64,000 nt of DNA, taken from positions 1-64,000 of the forward strand of contig NZ_JAPVBJ010000010.1 in NCBI RefSeq assembly GCF_026967985.1, read 5' to 3'. The stretch's first letter is position 1, and the number at the start of each line of letters is the position of its first letter. This DNA is from Modestobacter sp. VKM Ac-2984. GTDB taxonomy: Bacteria > Actinomycetota > Actinomycetes > Mycobacteriales > Geodermatophilaceae. Shown one piece after another: positions 50,779 to 58,754 of the stretch. The notes under the pieces are model-generated. The model did not search any database, was not told the DNA's origin, and saw only the letters and a program-made list of their open reading frames with translations. The position numbers and the translations under genes were made by a program.

Positions 50779-51777
50779 GTGTCCCTCCTGCCCGTCCGGG
50801 TGCGGGGGCCCCGCGGGGCCCCCGCACCCGGGCGGGCCGTCCGCCCGTTCGACCTCCCGGCACGTGCGGCGACGCACGTCTCCCTCGGAGCCGTCACGGC
50901 CGTGCTCCTCGTCGAGCTGCTGGTGCCCGGCGGCTGGGGCGAACTGGCCTGGGTGCCCCTGGTCGCCGGGCTGCTCCTCGGCCTCCCGCACGGTGCGGTC
51001 GACCACCTGGCCCCGGCCCATCTGCTGGGCTGGGGCCTTCCCCGGCTCGGCGTCTTCGCCCTCCTCTACGGGGCACTGGCCGCAATCGCCTACGCGTTGT
51101 TCCAGTGGGCACCCGGCCCCGCCCTGCTCGTGTTCGTGGCGCTGTCCGCCTGGCACTTCGGCACCGGGGAGACCGCCTTCGCCGACCTGCGCGCCGCCCG
51201 GCCGGTGAGCCAGCGGACGGCGATCGCCGTCGTGCTGGGCGGCGTCGTGCTGCTCGTCCCGCTGGTCCGCGGCACGGCCGAGGCGGCGGCCGTCGTCTCG
51301 GCCGTCGTCCCCGGCAGCGACGGGGTGCTGCCCCCGTGGGTCCCGGTCCTCGTCCTGAGCCTGGCCCTGCCTGCTGCCGCGCTGCTGGGCCTGACGCTGG
51401 CGCTCTCCGGCCGTCGGCTGGAGGCGCTGGAGGTGCTGGTCCTGCTGGCCCTCGTCGTGGTCGTGCCGCCGTTCGCCGCCTTCGGCGCCTACTTCGGCGC
51501 CTGGCACTCCGTGCGGCACCTCGCCCGCGTCATCGCCGAGGACCCTGCGAACACCGCAGACCTCACCGCCGGCCGGCTCGGGGCGCCAGTGCGTCGCTTC
51601 GCCGTCCAGGCTGCCCTGCCCACCGCCGTCGTCCTCGTCGTCCTCGGCGTCCTCTGGTCCGCCGCCGACGGCTGGCTCGGGTTCGTCGCCACCGACCTGC
51701 CCCTGCTGGCCGCGCTGACGCTCCCGCACGCGCTGGTGGTCACCTGGCTGGACCGCCAGGCCACACGACCGCGCTGA
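50779..51777 (+). CDS. blh: Brp/Blh family beta-carotene 15,15'-dioxygenase
   Basis: This 332-residue membrane enzyme cleaves beta-carotene into two retinals, the rhodopsin chromophore. The conserved histidines are seen in GLPHGAVDHLAPAHLL, ALSAWHFGTGE, FGAWHSVRHL and LPHALVVTWLD. GTG 50779 follows GGAG and lies 2 bp after the rhodopsin stop, so the pair is one transcript. Codons 6-18 are covered by a perfect 36-bp palindrome, which should weaken translation or transcription of this gene relative to the rhodopsin. Confidence 0.9.
   Translation: MSLLPVRVRGPRGAPAPGRAVRPFDLPARAATHVSLGAVTAVLLVELLVPGGWGELAWVPLVAGLLLGLPHGAVDHLAPAHLLGWGLPRLGVFALLYGALAAIAYALFQWAPGPALLVFVALSAWHFGTGETAFADLRAARPVSQRTAIAVVLGGVVLLVPLVRGTAEAAAVVSAVVPGSDGVLPPWVPVLVLSLALPAAALLGLTLALSGRRLEALEVLVLLALVVVVPPFAAFGAYFGAWHSVRHLARVIAEDPANTADLTAGRLGAPVRRFAVQAALPTAVVLVVLGVLWSAADGWLGFVATDLPLLAALTLPHALVVTWLDRQATRPR
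50796..50831. repeat. Perfect 36-bp palindrome in the 5' end of blh
   Basis: Arm CCGGGTGCGGGGGCCCCG (50796-50813) is followed directly by its exact reverse complement to 50831. It is the strongest inverted repeat I found in the window and starts 20 bp after the rhodopsin stop. It could act as an attenuator, a partial terminator or an mRNA-stabilising 3' end for the rhodopsin message. Confidence 0.85.
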
Positions 51778-51790
51778 CCGTCGCCCTCGA

Positions 51791-52147
51791 TCAGCTCCGC
51801 GATCGGGTCGCGCGCTCCGGCCGCCGGTCGACCCAGGAGATCATCGCGGCGACCAGCAGGAGGAGCGAGGGCACCAGGAGCCCGAAGCCGACGCCGAGCG
51901 CCGTGACCAGCGACCACACGAGGGACGCCACCGCGAGGACCGCGACGACCGCCGGGGCCAGCATCGTCCGGCTGGCGCACTCGACCCCCAGCGCCACGGC
52001 CGCGAACACCGCCGGCACCCCGAACAGCAGGAAGACGATCGAGCCACTGTCCTCCCACAGGATCGGGCCCTGCCAGGCCGAGTAGCCGAGGACGCCGACG
52101 AGCGAGACGGCGGTCAGTACGCACGCTCCCGGAGATGAGGGGGCCAT
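51791..52147 (-). CDS. Small membrane protein of unknown function
   Basis: This 118-residue protein starts at ATG 52147 behind GAGGGAGA. It has about four hydrophobic segments (residues 9-24, 35-52, 60-77, 84-106) and a basic C-terminus (WVDRRPERATRSR). I do not recognise a family. It is convergent with blh. Confidence 0.7.
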   Translation of the reverse strand: MAPSSPGACVLTAVSLVGVLGYSAWQGPILWEDSGSIVFLLFGVPAVFAAVALGVECASRTMLAPAVVAVLAVASLVWSLVTALGVGFGLLVPSLLLLVAAMISWVDRRPERATRSRS

Positions 52148-52284
52148 GGCCAGTTCTCCCTCGATGTCTGCGACACGGTCCTCGTGCACGCGCTCGCCAC
52201 CACTCTCCTCCCCTCTGCCGGCGTGGCCAACGCCTGCAGGCACGAGGAGTGGAGGGTGGCGGTGCGGTCGGGGACAGTGTCGGG

Positions 52285-52719
52285 ATGGACCGTTCCTACG
52301 CCGCCTTCAGCGCGCGCCACCGACTGCCCCGGCGCCACTTCCTGCGCACCGCCCGGCTGAACGCCGTCGGGTTCAGCGCGCTCGGTGGCGCCTGCCTGGC
52401 CGCCGCGGCCACCGGTGCGCTGGCCTCACGGTGGACGAGCCGGCCACCGGTGCTCGGCGCCGCGCTCGGACCGGTCGTCGTCCTGACCGGCCTGGTCGCT
52501 CTCGACCGCCGGAAGTGGGCCGGCACGACCACGAGCTTCTCGTTCGCCGACGACGCCGCGACGACCCGGGCGGTGGCCGACCAGCTGGTCGCCCGTGGGT
52601 TGCCGGTGGACGTCGAGGAGCACCCGCCGGGGAGCCCCGCCCTGCGCTACGCCCACCGGCACGCCCGGCAGGTGCACGCCGCCCTCGAGGACCTCGGGAT
52701 CTCCGCGCCCTTCCGCTGA
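52285..52719 (+). CDS. Membrane-associated hypothetical protein
   Basis: This 144-residue protein starts at ATG 52285; no strong ribosome-binding site is seen. A basic N-terminus precedes two hydrophobic segments (about 28-47 and 54-72), followed by a soluble alpha/beta tail (TTSFSFADDAATTRAVADQLV, LPVDVEEHPP). The pattern suggests a two-helix membrane anchor with a small cytoplasmic domain. I do not recognise a family. Confidence 0.6.
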   Translation: MDRSYAAFSARHRLPRRHFLRTARLNAVGFSALGGACLAAAATGALASRWTSRPPVLGAALGPVVVLTGLVALDRRKWAGTTTSFSFADDAATTRAVADQLVARGLPVDVEEHPPGSPALRYAHRHARQVHAALEDLGISAPFR

Positions 52720-52850
52720 CCCGGTCGGCGGGTCGTCCGTCCGGCTCCCCGTGTGGCGACGACCTCCCGGGCCCGACAGCGGCCGCCCGCGGAGATCGTG
52801 TGTCCAGGCGCAGGCCTCCCGGGGTGGTCAGCTCCGCTGCTGCCCGCCGC

Positions 52851-53030
52851 TCAGCAGTTGACCGACCACCGGTGGCCGCAGCTCAGGCAGACGAGGACCG
52901 CCACCCAGTCCTGCGGGTCGAACTCGCCGGGGAAGTCACCGACGTCCTGCCCGCCGCACGCGACACAGCAGGACATCCGGGCCAGTGCGCTGGCCTGCAC
53001 GACGACCGAGTGGTCCAGGAGCTCGGACAC
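52851..53030 (-). CDS. Small zinc-ribbon protein (59 residues)
   Basis: GTG 53030 has a strong GGAGG ribosome-binding site 7 nt upstream. The protein ends with two CxxC pairs (MSCCVACGGQD and VCLSCGHRWSVNC), a typical zinc ribbon. Such small proteins can bind nucleic acids or partner proteins. A set of tandem repeats lies in its upstream region (53126-53185). Function is unknown. Confidence 0.65.
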   Translation of the reverse strand: MSELLDHSVVVQASALARMSCCVACGGQDVGDFPGEFDPQDWVAVLVCLSCGHRWSVNC

Positions 53031-53125
53031 AGGAACACCTCCACGATGAACGGCAGCTGCGCTGCTGCCTCGATGAGTGGAGATTGGCCCAGCGACCGTC
53101 TCGCCGACGGGTGACACGAGGCCGG

Positions 53126-53185
53126 TCGTCGGATCGCAAGGAGCTCGTCGTGCGACCGCAATGGAGTCGTGCGACCGCAATGGAG
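53126..53185. repeat. Tandem repeat, two exact 19-bp units plus one degenerate unit
   Basis: TCGTGCGACCGCAATGGAG occurs at 53148-53166 and 53167-53185 without a gap. A related unit TCGTCGGATCGCAAGGAG lies at 53126-53143. The array sits between the zinc-ribbon gene and the end of the PP2C phosphatase gene. Confidence 0.8.
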
Positions 53186-53197
53186 CAGCGGCGGGGG

Positions 53198-54382
53198 TCA
53201 GCTGCCACCGGTGGCGCGGAGGACCAGCACGGCGAGGTCGTCGGCGCGGCGACCTCGCTGGAACTCCATGACCGAGGCCTCCACCGCGGCGGCGACGTCC
53301 ACCGCGCTGCCGCCCCGAGCCGCGGCGAGCACCGACCGCAGCTGCTCCTCGCCGAACTGGTGGACGGCTCCCTCGCCGTCCCGGTAGCGCGCCTCGGTGA
53401 CGCCGTCGGTGTAGAGGACGAGCACGTCGCCGCCCCTCAGCGTCGTGGTCGCCACCGGGAGGTCGATCCCGGGGAGGATGCCCAGCAGGCTCCCCGGCGC
53501 ACCCAGCTCCTCCACCGCACCGGTGCCGTCCCGCAGGACCAGCGGCAGGGGGTGGCCGGCGGACACCACCCGCAGCTCGACCCGGTCCGCGATGCGTTCG
53601 GCCAGGACGCAGGCGATGGTGCACGTGCCGTTGGGGGCGCCCTGCCGCAGCAGCACCTCGTTGACCGTGCGGAGGACGTCCACCAGGTCGGTGGTGCGCA
53701 CCACGGCAGCGCGGATCGCGTAGCGGGCGGCGGCGGTGCGCGCCGCGGCGACCGGCCCGGTGCCCTCGACGTCGCCGATGACCATCAGCCACGAGGAGCC
53801 GTCGAGCTCGATCAGGTCGTAGAAGTCGCCGCCGACGGTGGCCCTCGCCGAGCTGGGTTGGTAGACCGCGGCCACGTCGGCTCCCGGCAGGTGGGGCAGG
53901 TGCGGCGGGAGCAGGCTGCTCTGCAGGTCCTCGGCGAGACGGCGGTACCGCTCCTCGGAGGCGGCGAGTGCCTGGGCGAGTTCGCGCTCGGTGGTCACGT
54001 CGGCCACCAGGACGCACAGGCCGATCACCTCGTCCGCGTGCCGGACGGGGAAGAAGCTCACGTTCCAGTGGCGGAGCTCGCCGGGTCGGGTCCCCACCGC
54101 GCCGGTCAGCGGGACGTCCCGCCGCGGCCGGCCGGAGTCCAGCACCTCCCGGTAGAGCGCTTCGGCCTCACCGCCCACCTCCGGGTGCAGCTCGGAGGGG
54201 GTGCGCCCCAGCAGTTGCTCCACCGGGAGCCCGTTCATCTCCGCCAGCACCGGGTTGACCCGGACGTGGCGCAACTGCAGGTCGAACAGACCGATGCCCA
54301 GGGGCGCGCTCTCGATGACGGCGTCGAACTGCGCCGCGATCACCTCGAGCCAGCCCGGTCCCGTTCCAGCAGGCACAGGCAC
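53198..54382 (-). CDS. PAS-PP2C (SpoIIE-type) serine phosphatase
   Basis: This 394-residue protein has an N-terminal PAS domain (about 15-130; FDAVIESAPLGIGLFDLQLR, WNVSFFPVRHADEVIGLCVLV), a short linker helix and a C-terminal PP2C/SpoIIE domain (about 150-390) with VGGDFYDLIEL, GDVEGTGPVAA, SAGHPLPLVL, LYTDGVTEAR and RADDLAVLVLR carrying the metal-binding acids. Such proteins dephosphorylate anti-sigma-factor antagonists in stress signalling. The GTG start is preceded closely by TAGTGT, so a leaderless transcript is possible. No anti-sigma partner is nearby. Confidence 0.9.
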   Translation of the reverse strand: MPVPAGTGPGWLEVIAAQFDAVIESAPLGIGLFDLQLRHVRVNPVLAEMNGLPVEQLLGRTPSELHPEVGGEAEALYREVLDSGRPRRDVPLTGAVGTRPGELRHWNVSFFPVRHADEVIGLCVLVADVTTERELAQALAASEERYRRLAEDLQSSLLPPHLPHLPGADVAAVYQPSSARATVGGDFYDLIELDGSSWLMVIGDVEGTGPVAAARTAAARYAIRAAVVRTTDLVDVLRTVNEVLLRQGAPNGTCTIACVLAERIADRVELRVVSAGHPLPLVLRDGTGAVEELGAPGSLLGILPGIDLPVATTTLRGGDVLVLYTDGVTEARYRDGEGAVHQFGEEQLRSVLAAARGGSAVDVAAAVEASVMEFQRGRRADDLAVLVLRATGGS

Positions 54383-54490
54383 ACGAGGACACTAGGTGGT
54401 CCCAGCGTCACCTGCCCGTCGAGCTCGCAGACGTGACGGTGGGTCACCGTGCGTGCGACCCGCACCGTCCCTGCGTCGCGCCGACCGGGA

Positions 54491-55513
54491 TCAGCTGGGG
54501 TGTCGCGCCGGCTCACCGGGCTCGGCGAGGTGGTCCCGCGCGAGGGTGACGACGACCGGCCGCACGTGCTCGGCGAGCCACTCGGCGGTCTCGTCGCCGC
54601 GCCGTTCGGCCGCCCAGCCCAGGTAGGTGAGCCCGCGGGCCAGCAGCATCCCGGTCCAGTGGCGCAGCTGCTCGTCCCCGAGGGTCCGGCGGGTCCGGTA
54701 CCCCGCGACGACGGCGTCGGAGTACTCGGCGAAGCGCGGGTGCGGGCGGTAGAAGAAGAGGATGGTGGCGAGCTCGAACAGGTGCCAGCCCTCACCGAAG
54801 TCGTCGAAGTCGATGAGCACGAGCTCGCCGTCGGCCAGGAGGATGTTCTCCGGCGTGAAGTCGGCGTGGATGACGCCGTAGACGTCCGGTCCGGTGCCCA
54901 GGGCGGCCAGTGACGACGTCAGGCGGGCAACGGCCGCGCCCAGCACGTGCCGCTCCTCGGCGGACAGGGCGTCGAGCCCGAGCGGGTCGCCCCACAGGGC
55001 CTTCTCCCCCACCAGGCCGTCCAGGTCCCACGCCGCGCGGCTGAAGCCGGGGAGCCGGCCGACGTCCTGCAGGTGGTTGTGCAGCTCCCCCGCCAGCTGG
55101 CCGAGCCGATGGAAGACGCCGGGGTCCAGCGGGCTGCTGCCGTCGAACGCCTCGCCGCAGTCCCCGAGGGGGGCGGCTCCCTCGACCCACCGCTGCACGT
55201 CGACCTGGTACTGCTCGCCCGCGCCGTCGCCGACGAGGTGCACCAGCTCGCCGGAGGTGGTGCGGATCGGCTCGGGCACGGGGAAGCCCCGCTGGCGGAG
55301 GGCCAGCAGGTAGCCGAGCTCGCAGATCACCGCGGAGGTGGCGTGCAGCCCGGGCCGGTGCAGGCGGACGGCGAAGGACTCCCCCGCCCGCTCGGCCCGG
55401 AACACGTGGTTCTCGCGGTACTTGACGAAGTGCAGGGTGGCGCCGGCCAGCCCGTAGGAGTCGAGGGCCTCGGCGATGACGCGCCGCGCCGCGGTCTCGT
55501 CGATGAGCGCCAC
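54491..55513 (-). CDS. APH-fold kinase, hydroxylysine/choline-kinase-like
   Basis: This 340-residue kinase starts at GTG 55513 behind AGGGGAG. It has the aminoglycoside phosphotransferase fold with a Brenner motif GVIHADFTPENILL (catalytic Asp) and metal-binding LIDFDDFGEGWH. The N-lobe has NHVFRAERAGESFAVRLHRPG. Relatives phosphorylate small amino alcohols. Its neighbour encodes a class III aminotransferase of the phospho-lyase type, which in animals partners a hydroxylysine kinase of this fold. I infer kinase then phospho-lyase action on a hydroxy-amine; antibiotic resistance is less likely. Confidence 0.83.
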   Translation of the reverse strand: MALIDETAARRVIAEALDSYGLAGATLHFVKYRENHVFRAERAGESFAVRLHRPGLHATSAVICELGYLLALRQRGFPVPEPIRTTSGELVHLVGDGAGEQYQVDVQRWVEGAAPLGDCGEAFDGSSPLDPGVFHRLGQLAGELHNHLQDVGRLPGFSRAAWDLDGLVGEKALWGDPLGLDALSAEERHVLGAAVARLTSSLAALGTGPDVYGVIHADFTPENILLADGELVLIDFDDFGEGWHLFELATILFFYRPHPRFAEYSDAVVAGYRTRRTLGDEQLRHWTGMLLARGLTYLGWAAERRGDETAEWLAEHVRPVVVTLARDHLAEPGEPARHPS

Positions 55514-55636
55514 GTGACTGCTCCCCTGCCTGCCGGCTGACCGGCGGGTCGTCGATGCGCCGGGCTCGGGCCTGCCGCACCCGACTGCGCTGTTGGAGCG
55601 GAAGACTGACAGCTACATGAACGCGCGGTCAAGACC

Positions 55637-55652
55637 CTTTACGTTGCGTTCA
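55637..55652. promoter_or_regulatory. Shared motif, copy 1 (upstream of the APH kinase)
   Basis: CTTTACGTTGCGTTCA lies about 125 bp upstream of the kinase start. It matches 57769-57784 (reverse strand) at 14 of 16 positions and 58658-58673 at 13 of 16. It is proposed as a TetR operator. Confidence 0.5.
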
Positions 55653-55685
55653 CGAATGTCTCCGACCGCCCGCAGCGCGGTCAGC

Positions 55686-56324
55686 TCAGGAGTGGTCCGG
55701 GCGGACCAGACCCGTCGCCAGCGCGACGATGCCGGCCACGAGCTCCTCGGACCGGCCGGGGTCCTCGGCCACCTCCACCAGCGCAGCGCGCGATGCGCCC
55801 ACGAGGAGGGCGGCCAGCGTCGCCGGCTCGACCCCGGCGGCCATGACACCGGCGGCGCGCGCCTCGGCGACGTCCTCGGCGATGAGCTTGGCGACGACCC
55901 GGGAGGCGTGTCCCCGCACGGGTGCCAGCGCCGGTTCCACGCTCGGGTCGCTGTTGGAGTAGAACCGCCCGATGAGCGGCCGCGCGCCGATCTCCAGGAG
56001 GGGTCGGGCGAGAGCGGCCACCTTGTCCACGAAGCCGGAGGCCTGGCCGTGCGAGGCCGCCACCCGGTCGAGCAGCTCCTCGTTGACCTCCTCGTAGAGC
56101 GTGCGGAAGAGGTCGTCGCGGCCGGCCGGGAAGTAGGCGTAGAGCGTCACCTTGGACGCCCCTGCCTCGGCCGCGATCGCCTCCACCGTGGCCCCGCCGA
56201 AGCCCCGCTCGGCGAAGACCTCGAGGGCGGCGTCGAGCAGCACGCGCCGGGTGCGGAGCCGGTTCTGCTCGCGGAGCGAGAGCCGCCCGGTCCCCTCCCG
56301 GGCTGCATCCTGCGACGACGCCAT
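55686..56324 (-). CDS. TetR-family transcriptional regulator
   Basis: This 212-residue regulator starts at ATG 56324 behind GGGAGGGG. The N-terminal helix-turn-helix is plain (RTRRVLLDAALEVFAERGFGGATVEAIAAEAGASKVTLYAYFPAGRDDLFR). The C-terminal ligand domain is of the AcrR-like type, with no hint of a ligand. It lies 85 bp after the aminotransferase gene on the same strand and may be co-transcribed. The motif found at three promoters of this island is a candidate binding site. Confidence 0.9.
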   Translation of the reverse strand: MASSQDAAREGTGRLSLREQNRLRTRRVLLDAALEVFAERGFGGATVEAIAAEAGASKVTLYAYFPAGRDDLFRTLYEEVNEELLDRVAASHGQASGFVDKVAALARPLLEIGARPLIGRFYSNSDPSVEPALAPVRGHASRVVAKLIAEDVAEARAAGVMAAGVEPATLAALLVGASRAALVEVAEDPGRSEELVAGIVALATGLVRPDHS

Positions 56325-56409
56325 CCGGCCACCCCTCCCGTCAGCTGTGATCGACACCCTACGGAGGGGTGACCGGGCGCCGCCGACCGGAGACCCCGGC
56401 CGGTGGGCG

Positions 56410-57711
56410 TCACCGGACGGCGACCTCCGCCTCGTCGAGGCTCGCGGCGAGCCGGTCGACCAGGAGCTCCAGGTGCTCGTGCTCGAACACCATGGGCGGC
56501 CGGATCTTGAGCACGTTGTCCCGCGGCCCGATCCGGCTGATCAGCACACCCCGCCGGAACATGTCCTCCACGACGCGCTTGGCGCGACCTGCGCTCGCCC
56601 GGCCGTCGTCGTCGACGAGCTCGAGGCCGAAGAACAGACCGGTCCCGCGGACGGCGCCGACGCTCGGCCGGTCGGCGGCCAGCTCCTCCAGCGTCTTGCG
56701 GGCGTGCCGGCCGAGCTCGGCGGCGCCGGCCTGCAGCTCCCGGTCCGCCGTCTCCCGGAGGACGGCCGCGCCGGCCGCGGCGGAGACCGGGTTCCCGGCG
56801 AAGGTGTTGAAGTACATGTTGGCGCTGCCGAACTCGTCCAGCAGCCGGGTCGTGGTGACCACGCCGCCGAGCGGGTGCCCGTTGCCGAGCGGCTTGCCCA
56901 TCGTGACCAGGTCGGGCCGGATGCCGTGCAGCTCGTGCCCCCAGAACGCCGAGCCGGAACGGCCCAACCCCGACTGCACCTCGTCGGCGATGACCAGCCC
57001 CCCGGCGCCGTGGACCAGGTCGGCCAGGCCCTCGACGTACCCGGCCGGCGGGTGCAGCAGGCCCTCGGTGGTGAAGAGCGGGTCGAACAGCAGCGCCGCG
57101 AGGCCGTGACCGGCCGCCCGCAGCGAGGCGACGGCGGCGGCCGCCTCCTCGAGCCCCTCCGCGAGGAGGACGTCGGGGCTCCGGGGGTCGGAGAGGACGT
57201 CGGGGATCCGCAGCGCGCGGACGTGGGAGCCGAGCGGTTCCGCGACCGTCAGCCCGGTGGTCATCTCCGCCAGCGACGTGGTGTTGCCGTGGTAGCTGAA
57301 GTCGGTGACCAGGACACCGGTCGACCGGGTGTGCTGGCGGGCGATCCGGAGGGCGAGCTCGTTGGCCTCCGAGCCGCTGTTGGTGAAGAACACCTTGTCG
57401 AGGTGCGGCGCGAAGGTCGCGAGCAGCATCTCGCCGTAGTCGACGACGGGATCGTGCAAGTACCGGGTGTGCACGTTGAGCCGCGCCGCCTGCTCGGCGA
57501 TGGCGCGGACGACCACGGGGTTGCAGTGCCCCACGTGCGGGACGTTGTTGTAGGCGTCGAGGTAGTCGACGCCGTCGGCCCCCGTCAGCCACACACCGTG
57601 CCCGCCGACGACGTGCAGCGGCTCGTCGTAGAACAGCGGCGAGTGCGGGCCGATGACCTTCGACCGGCGCGCACGGAGCGCATCGGCCACGGACGAGCTG
57701 TCGGTCGACAT
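56410..57711 (-). CDS. Class III aminotransferase of the phospho-lyase type
   Basis: This 433-residue PLP enzyme reads YLDAYNNVPHVGHCNPVVV, EQAARLNVHTRYLHDP, FFTNSGSEANELALRIAR and DFSYHGNTTSLAEM, then VIADEVQSGLGR and the PLP lysine in TMGKPLGNGHPLGG. The first segments follow the human ETNPPL/PHYKPL group (ethanolamine-phosphate and phosphohydroxylysine phospho-lyases) better than transaminases. With the APH kinase nearby it could split a phosphorylated amino alcohol into an aldehyde, ammonia and phosphate; an ordinary omega-aminotransferase is the alternative. ATG 57711 has a GAGGAAGAAGG site; ATG 57747 would add 12 residues. Confidence 0.88.
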   Translation of the reverse strand: MSTDSSSVADALRARRSKVIGPHSPLFYDEPLHVVGGHGVWLTGADGVDYLDAYNNVPHVGHCNPVVVRAIAEQAARLNVHTRYLHDPVVDYGEMLLATFAPHLDKVFFTNSGSEANELALRIARQHTRSTGVLVTDFSYHGNTTSLAEMTTGLTVAEPLGSHVRALRIPDVLSDPRSPDVLLAEGLEEAAAAVASLRAAGHGLAALLFDPLFTTEGLLHPPAGYVEGLADLVHGAGGLVIADEVQSGLGRSGSAFWGHELHGIRPDLVTMGKPLGNGHPLGGVVTTTRLLDEFGSANMYFNTFAGNPVSAAAGAAVLRETADRELQAGAAELGRHARKTLEELAADRPSVGAVRGTGLFFGLELVDDDGRASAGRAKRVVEDMFRRGVLISRIGPRDNVLKIRPPMVFEHEHLELLVDRLAASLDEAEVAVR

Positions 57712-57768
57712 GACGCCTTCTTCCTCAGCGAGCGGGTTCCGCGCCATGCGCTGATGGTCCTCGGAATC

Positions 57769-57784
57769 TGAACGCAGCGTACAG
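57769..57784. promoter_or_regulatory. Shared motif, copy 2 (upstream of the phospho-lyase gene)
   Basis: The reverse strand reads CTGTACGCTGCGTTCA, 58 bp before ATG 57711. It has the best dyad of the three copies: TGTACG-CTG-CGTTCA, with 5 of 6 arm positions paired. Confidence 0.5.
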
Positions 57785-57848
57785 AGTTTGGGGCGACCAC
57801 GGCCACCGTCGTCCGTCGCGAGTCGGCACGGCGGCGCTGCGACGCGGG

Positions 57849-58541
57849 TCAGGGACCCGAGACCCGGCGCTGCACGCTCGCGACGTGGGCCGCGGCGGCC
57901 GCGACGGCGCCCGCCTCGTCGCCCGCCCGGATGGCGGCTGCGATCCGCTCGTGCTCACGGCGCGAGGAGCGCATCCGGTCGGCGGTGAGCAGGTGCTCGC
58001 GGCGGCTGGGCTCGGTCAGCTCCTGCACGCGGTCGTGCAGCCGCACCAGCAGCGGGTTGTTGCTGTACTGCGCGATCGCCCGGTGGAAGGTCCGGTCCAG
58101 CCGGGCGAAGTGGGCCGGCCGGCTCTCCCCCTCCATCTCCACCAGCAGCGCCTCCAGCTGGGCGACCCCCTGTGCGGTGGCGTGCCGCGCGGCGCGGCCG
58201 GCGACCGAGGGTTCGATGCAGGCCCGCACGTCCATCACCTGCGCGAGCTCGATCTGGTTCGCGTCGAGCCCGCCGGCCAGCGCCAGGCCGGTGAGCGTCC
58301 CGCCCGGGCGCAGCACGGTCGTGCCGCGACCCCGGGTGCGGTCGACGAGCCCGCGGACCTCCAGGTCGCGCAGCGCCTCCCGGACCGAGCCGCGAGAGAC
58401 GCCCAGCGACCCGGCGAGCTCCCGCTCCGGGGGCAGCCGGTCGCCCGGGCCGAGCGTCCCGTCCAGGATCAGCCGCTCCAGACGGGAGGAGACGGCATCC
58501 GCTCGCGAGGTCTGCCCGGACGACGCGGCGCCTGTCTCCAC
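57849..58541 (-). CDS. GntR-family (FCD) regulator of the amino acid transporter
   Basis: This 230-residue regulator starts at GTG 58541 behind AAGGAG. It has a winged helix (VSSRLERLILDGTLGPGDRLPPERELAGSLGVSRGSVREALRDLEVRGLV) and an FCD effector domain (VMDVRACIEPSVAGRAARHA, LDRTFHRAIAQYSNNPLLVRLHD). It is divergent from the transporter operon. A 13-bp inverted repeat overlaps its own ribosome-binding region and recurs in opposite orientation before the transporter, which fits autoregulation and repression of transport. Confidence 0.9.
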   Translation of the reverse strand: METGAASSGQTSRADAVSSRLERLILDGTLGPGDRLPPERELAGSLGVSRGSVREALRDLEVRGLVDRTRGRGTTVLRPGGTLTGLALAGGLDANQIELAQVMDVRACIEPSVAGRAARHATAQGVAQLEALLVEMEGESRPAHFARLDRTFHRAIAQYSNNPLLVRLHDRVQELTEPSRREHLLTADRMRSSRREHERIAAAIRAGDEAGAVAAAAAHVASVQRRVSGP

Positions 58542-58550
58542 TCGATCTCC

Positions 58551-58563
58551 TTGGTAGGACCAA
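58551..58563. promoter_or_regulatory. GntR operator TTGGT-AGG-ACCAA, copy 1
   Basis: Perfect 5-bp arms with a 3-bp centre. Copy 2 at 58717-58729 is the exact reverse complement. This copy is 10 bp upstream of the gntR GTG and abuts its ribosome-binding site. Confidence 0.65.
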
Positions 58564-58657
58564 TACGTCGTTCGCCTACGACCTCGGACGTGGCACGGGG
58601 TGCCAGTCGTCGCGGAGGTTACGCCCACGTCTCATTCTCAGAACTTGCGTCAGAAGT

Positions 58658-58673
58658 CTTTACAGTCCGTTCA
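58658..58673. promoter_or_regulatory. Shared motif, copy 3 (upstream of the ABC transporter)
   Basis: CTTTACAGTCCGTTCA, 82 bp before the transporter's first start codon, matching copies 1 and 2. It probably lies at or near the transporter promoter; a TTTACA box is inside it. Confidence 0.5.
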
Positions 58674-58716
58674 GTGTGACCCCAGACTCACCGACACCAT
58701 CCCTCAACGGGGTGAC

Positions 58717-58729
58717 TTGGTCCTACCAA
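58717..58729. promoter_or_regulatory. GntR operator TTGGT-CCT-ACCAA, copy 2
   Basis: Exact reverse complement of copy 1, 26 bp before the start codon of the solute-binding protein gene, where a repressor would block the transporter message. Confidence 0.65.
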
Positions 58730-58754
58730 GACGCCCGACCACTGGAGGCCGACT

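Noticed and set aside
54491-55513. Aminoglycoside resistance gene
   Set aside because: The fold is right, but the phospho-lyase neighbour and amino acid transporter favour a metabolic kinase.
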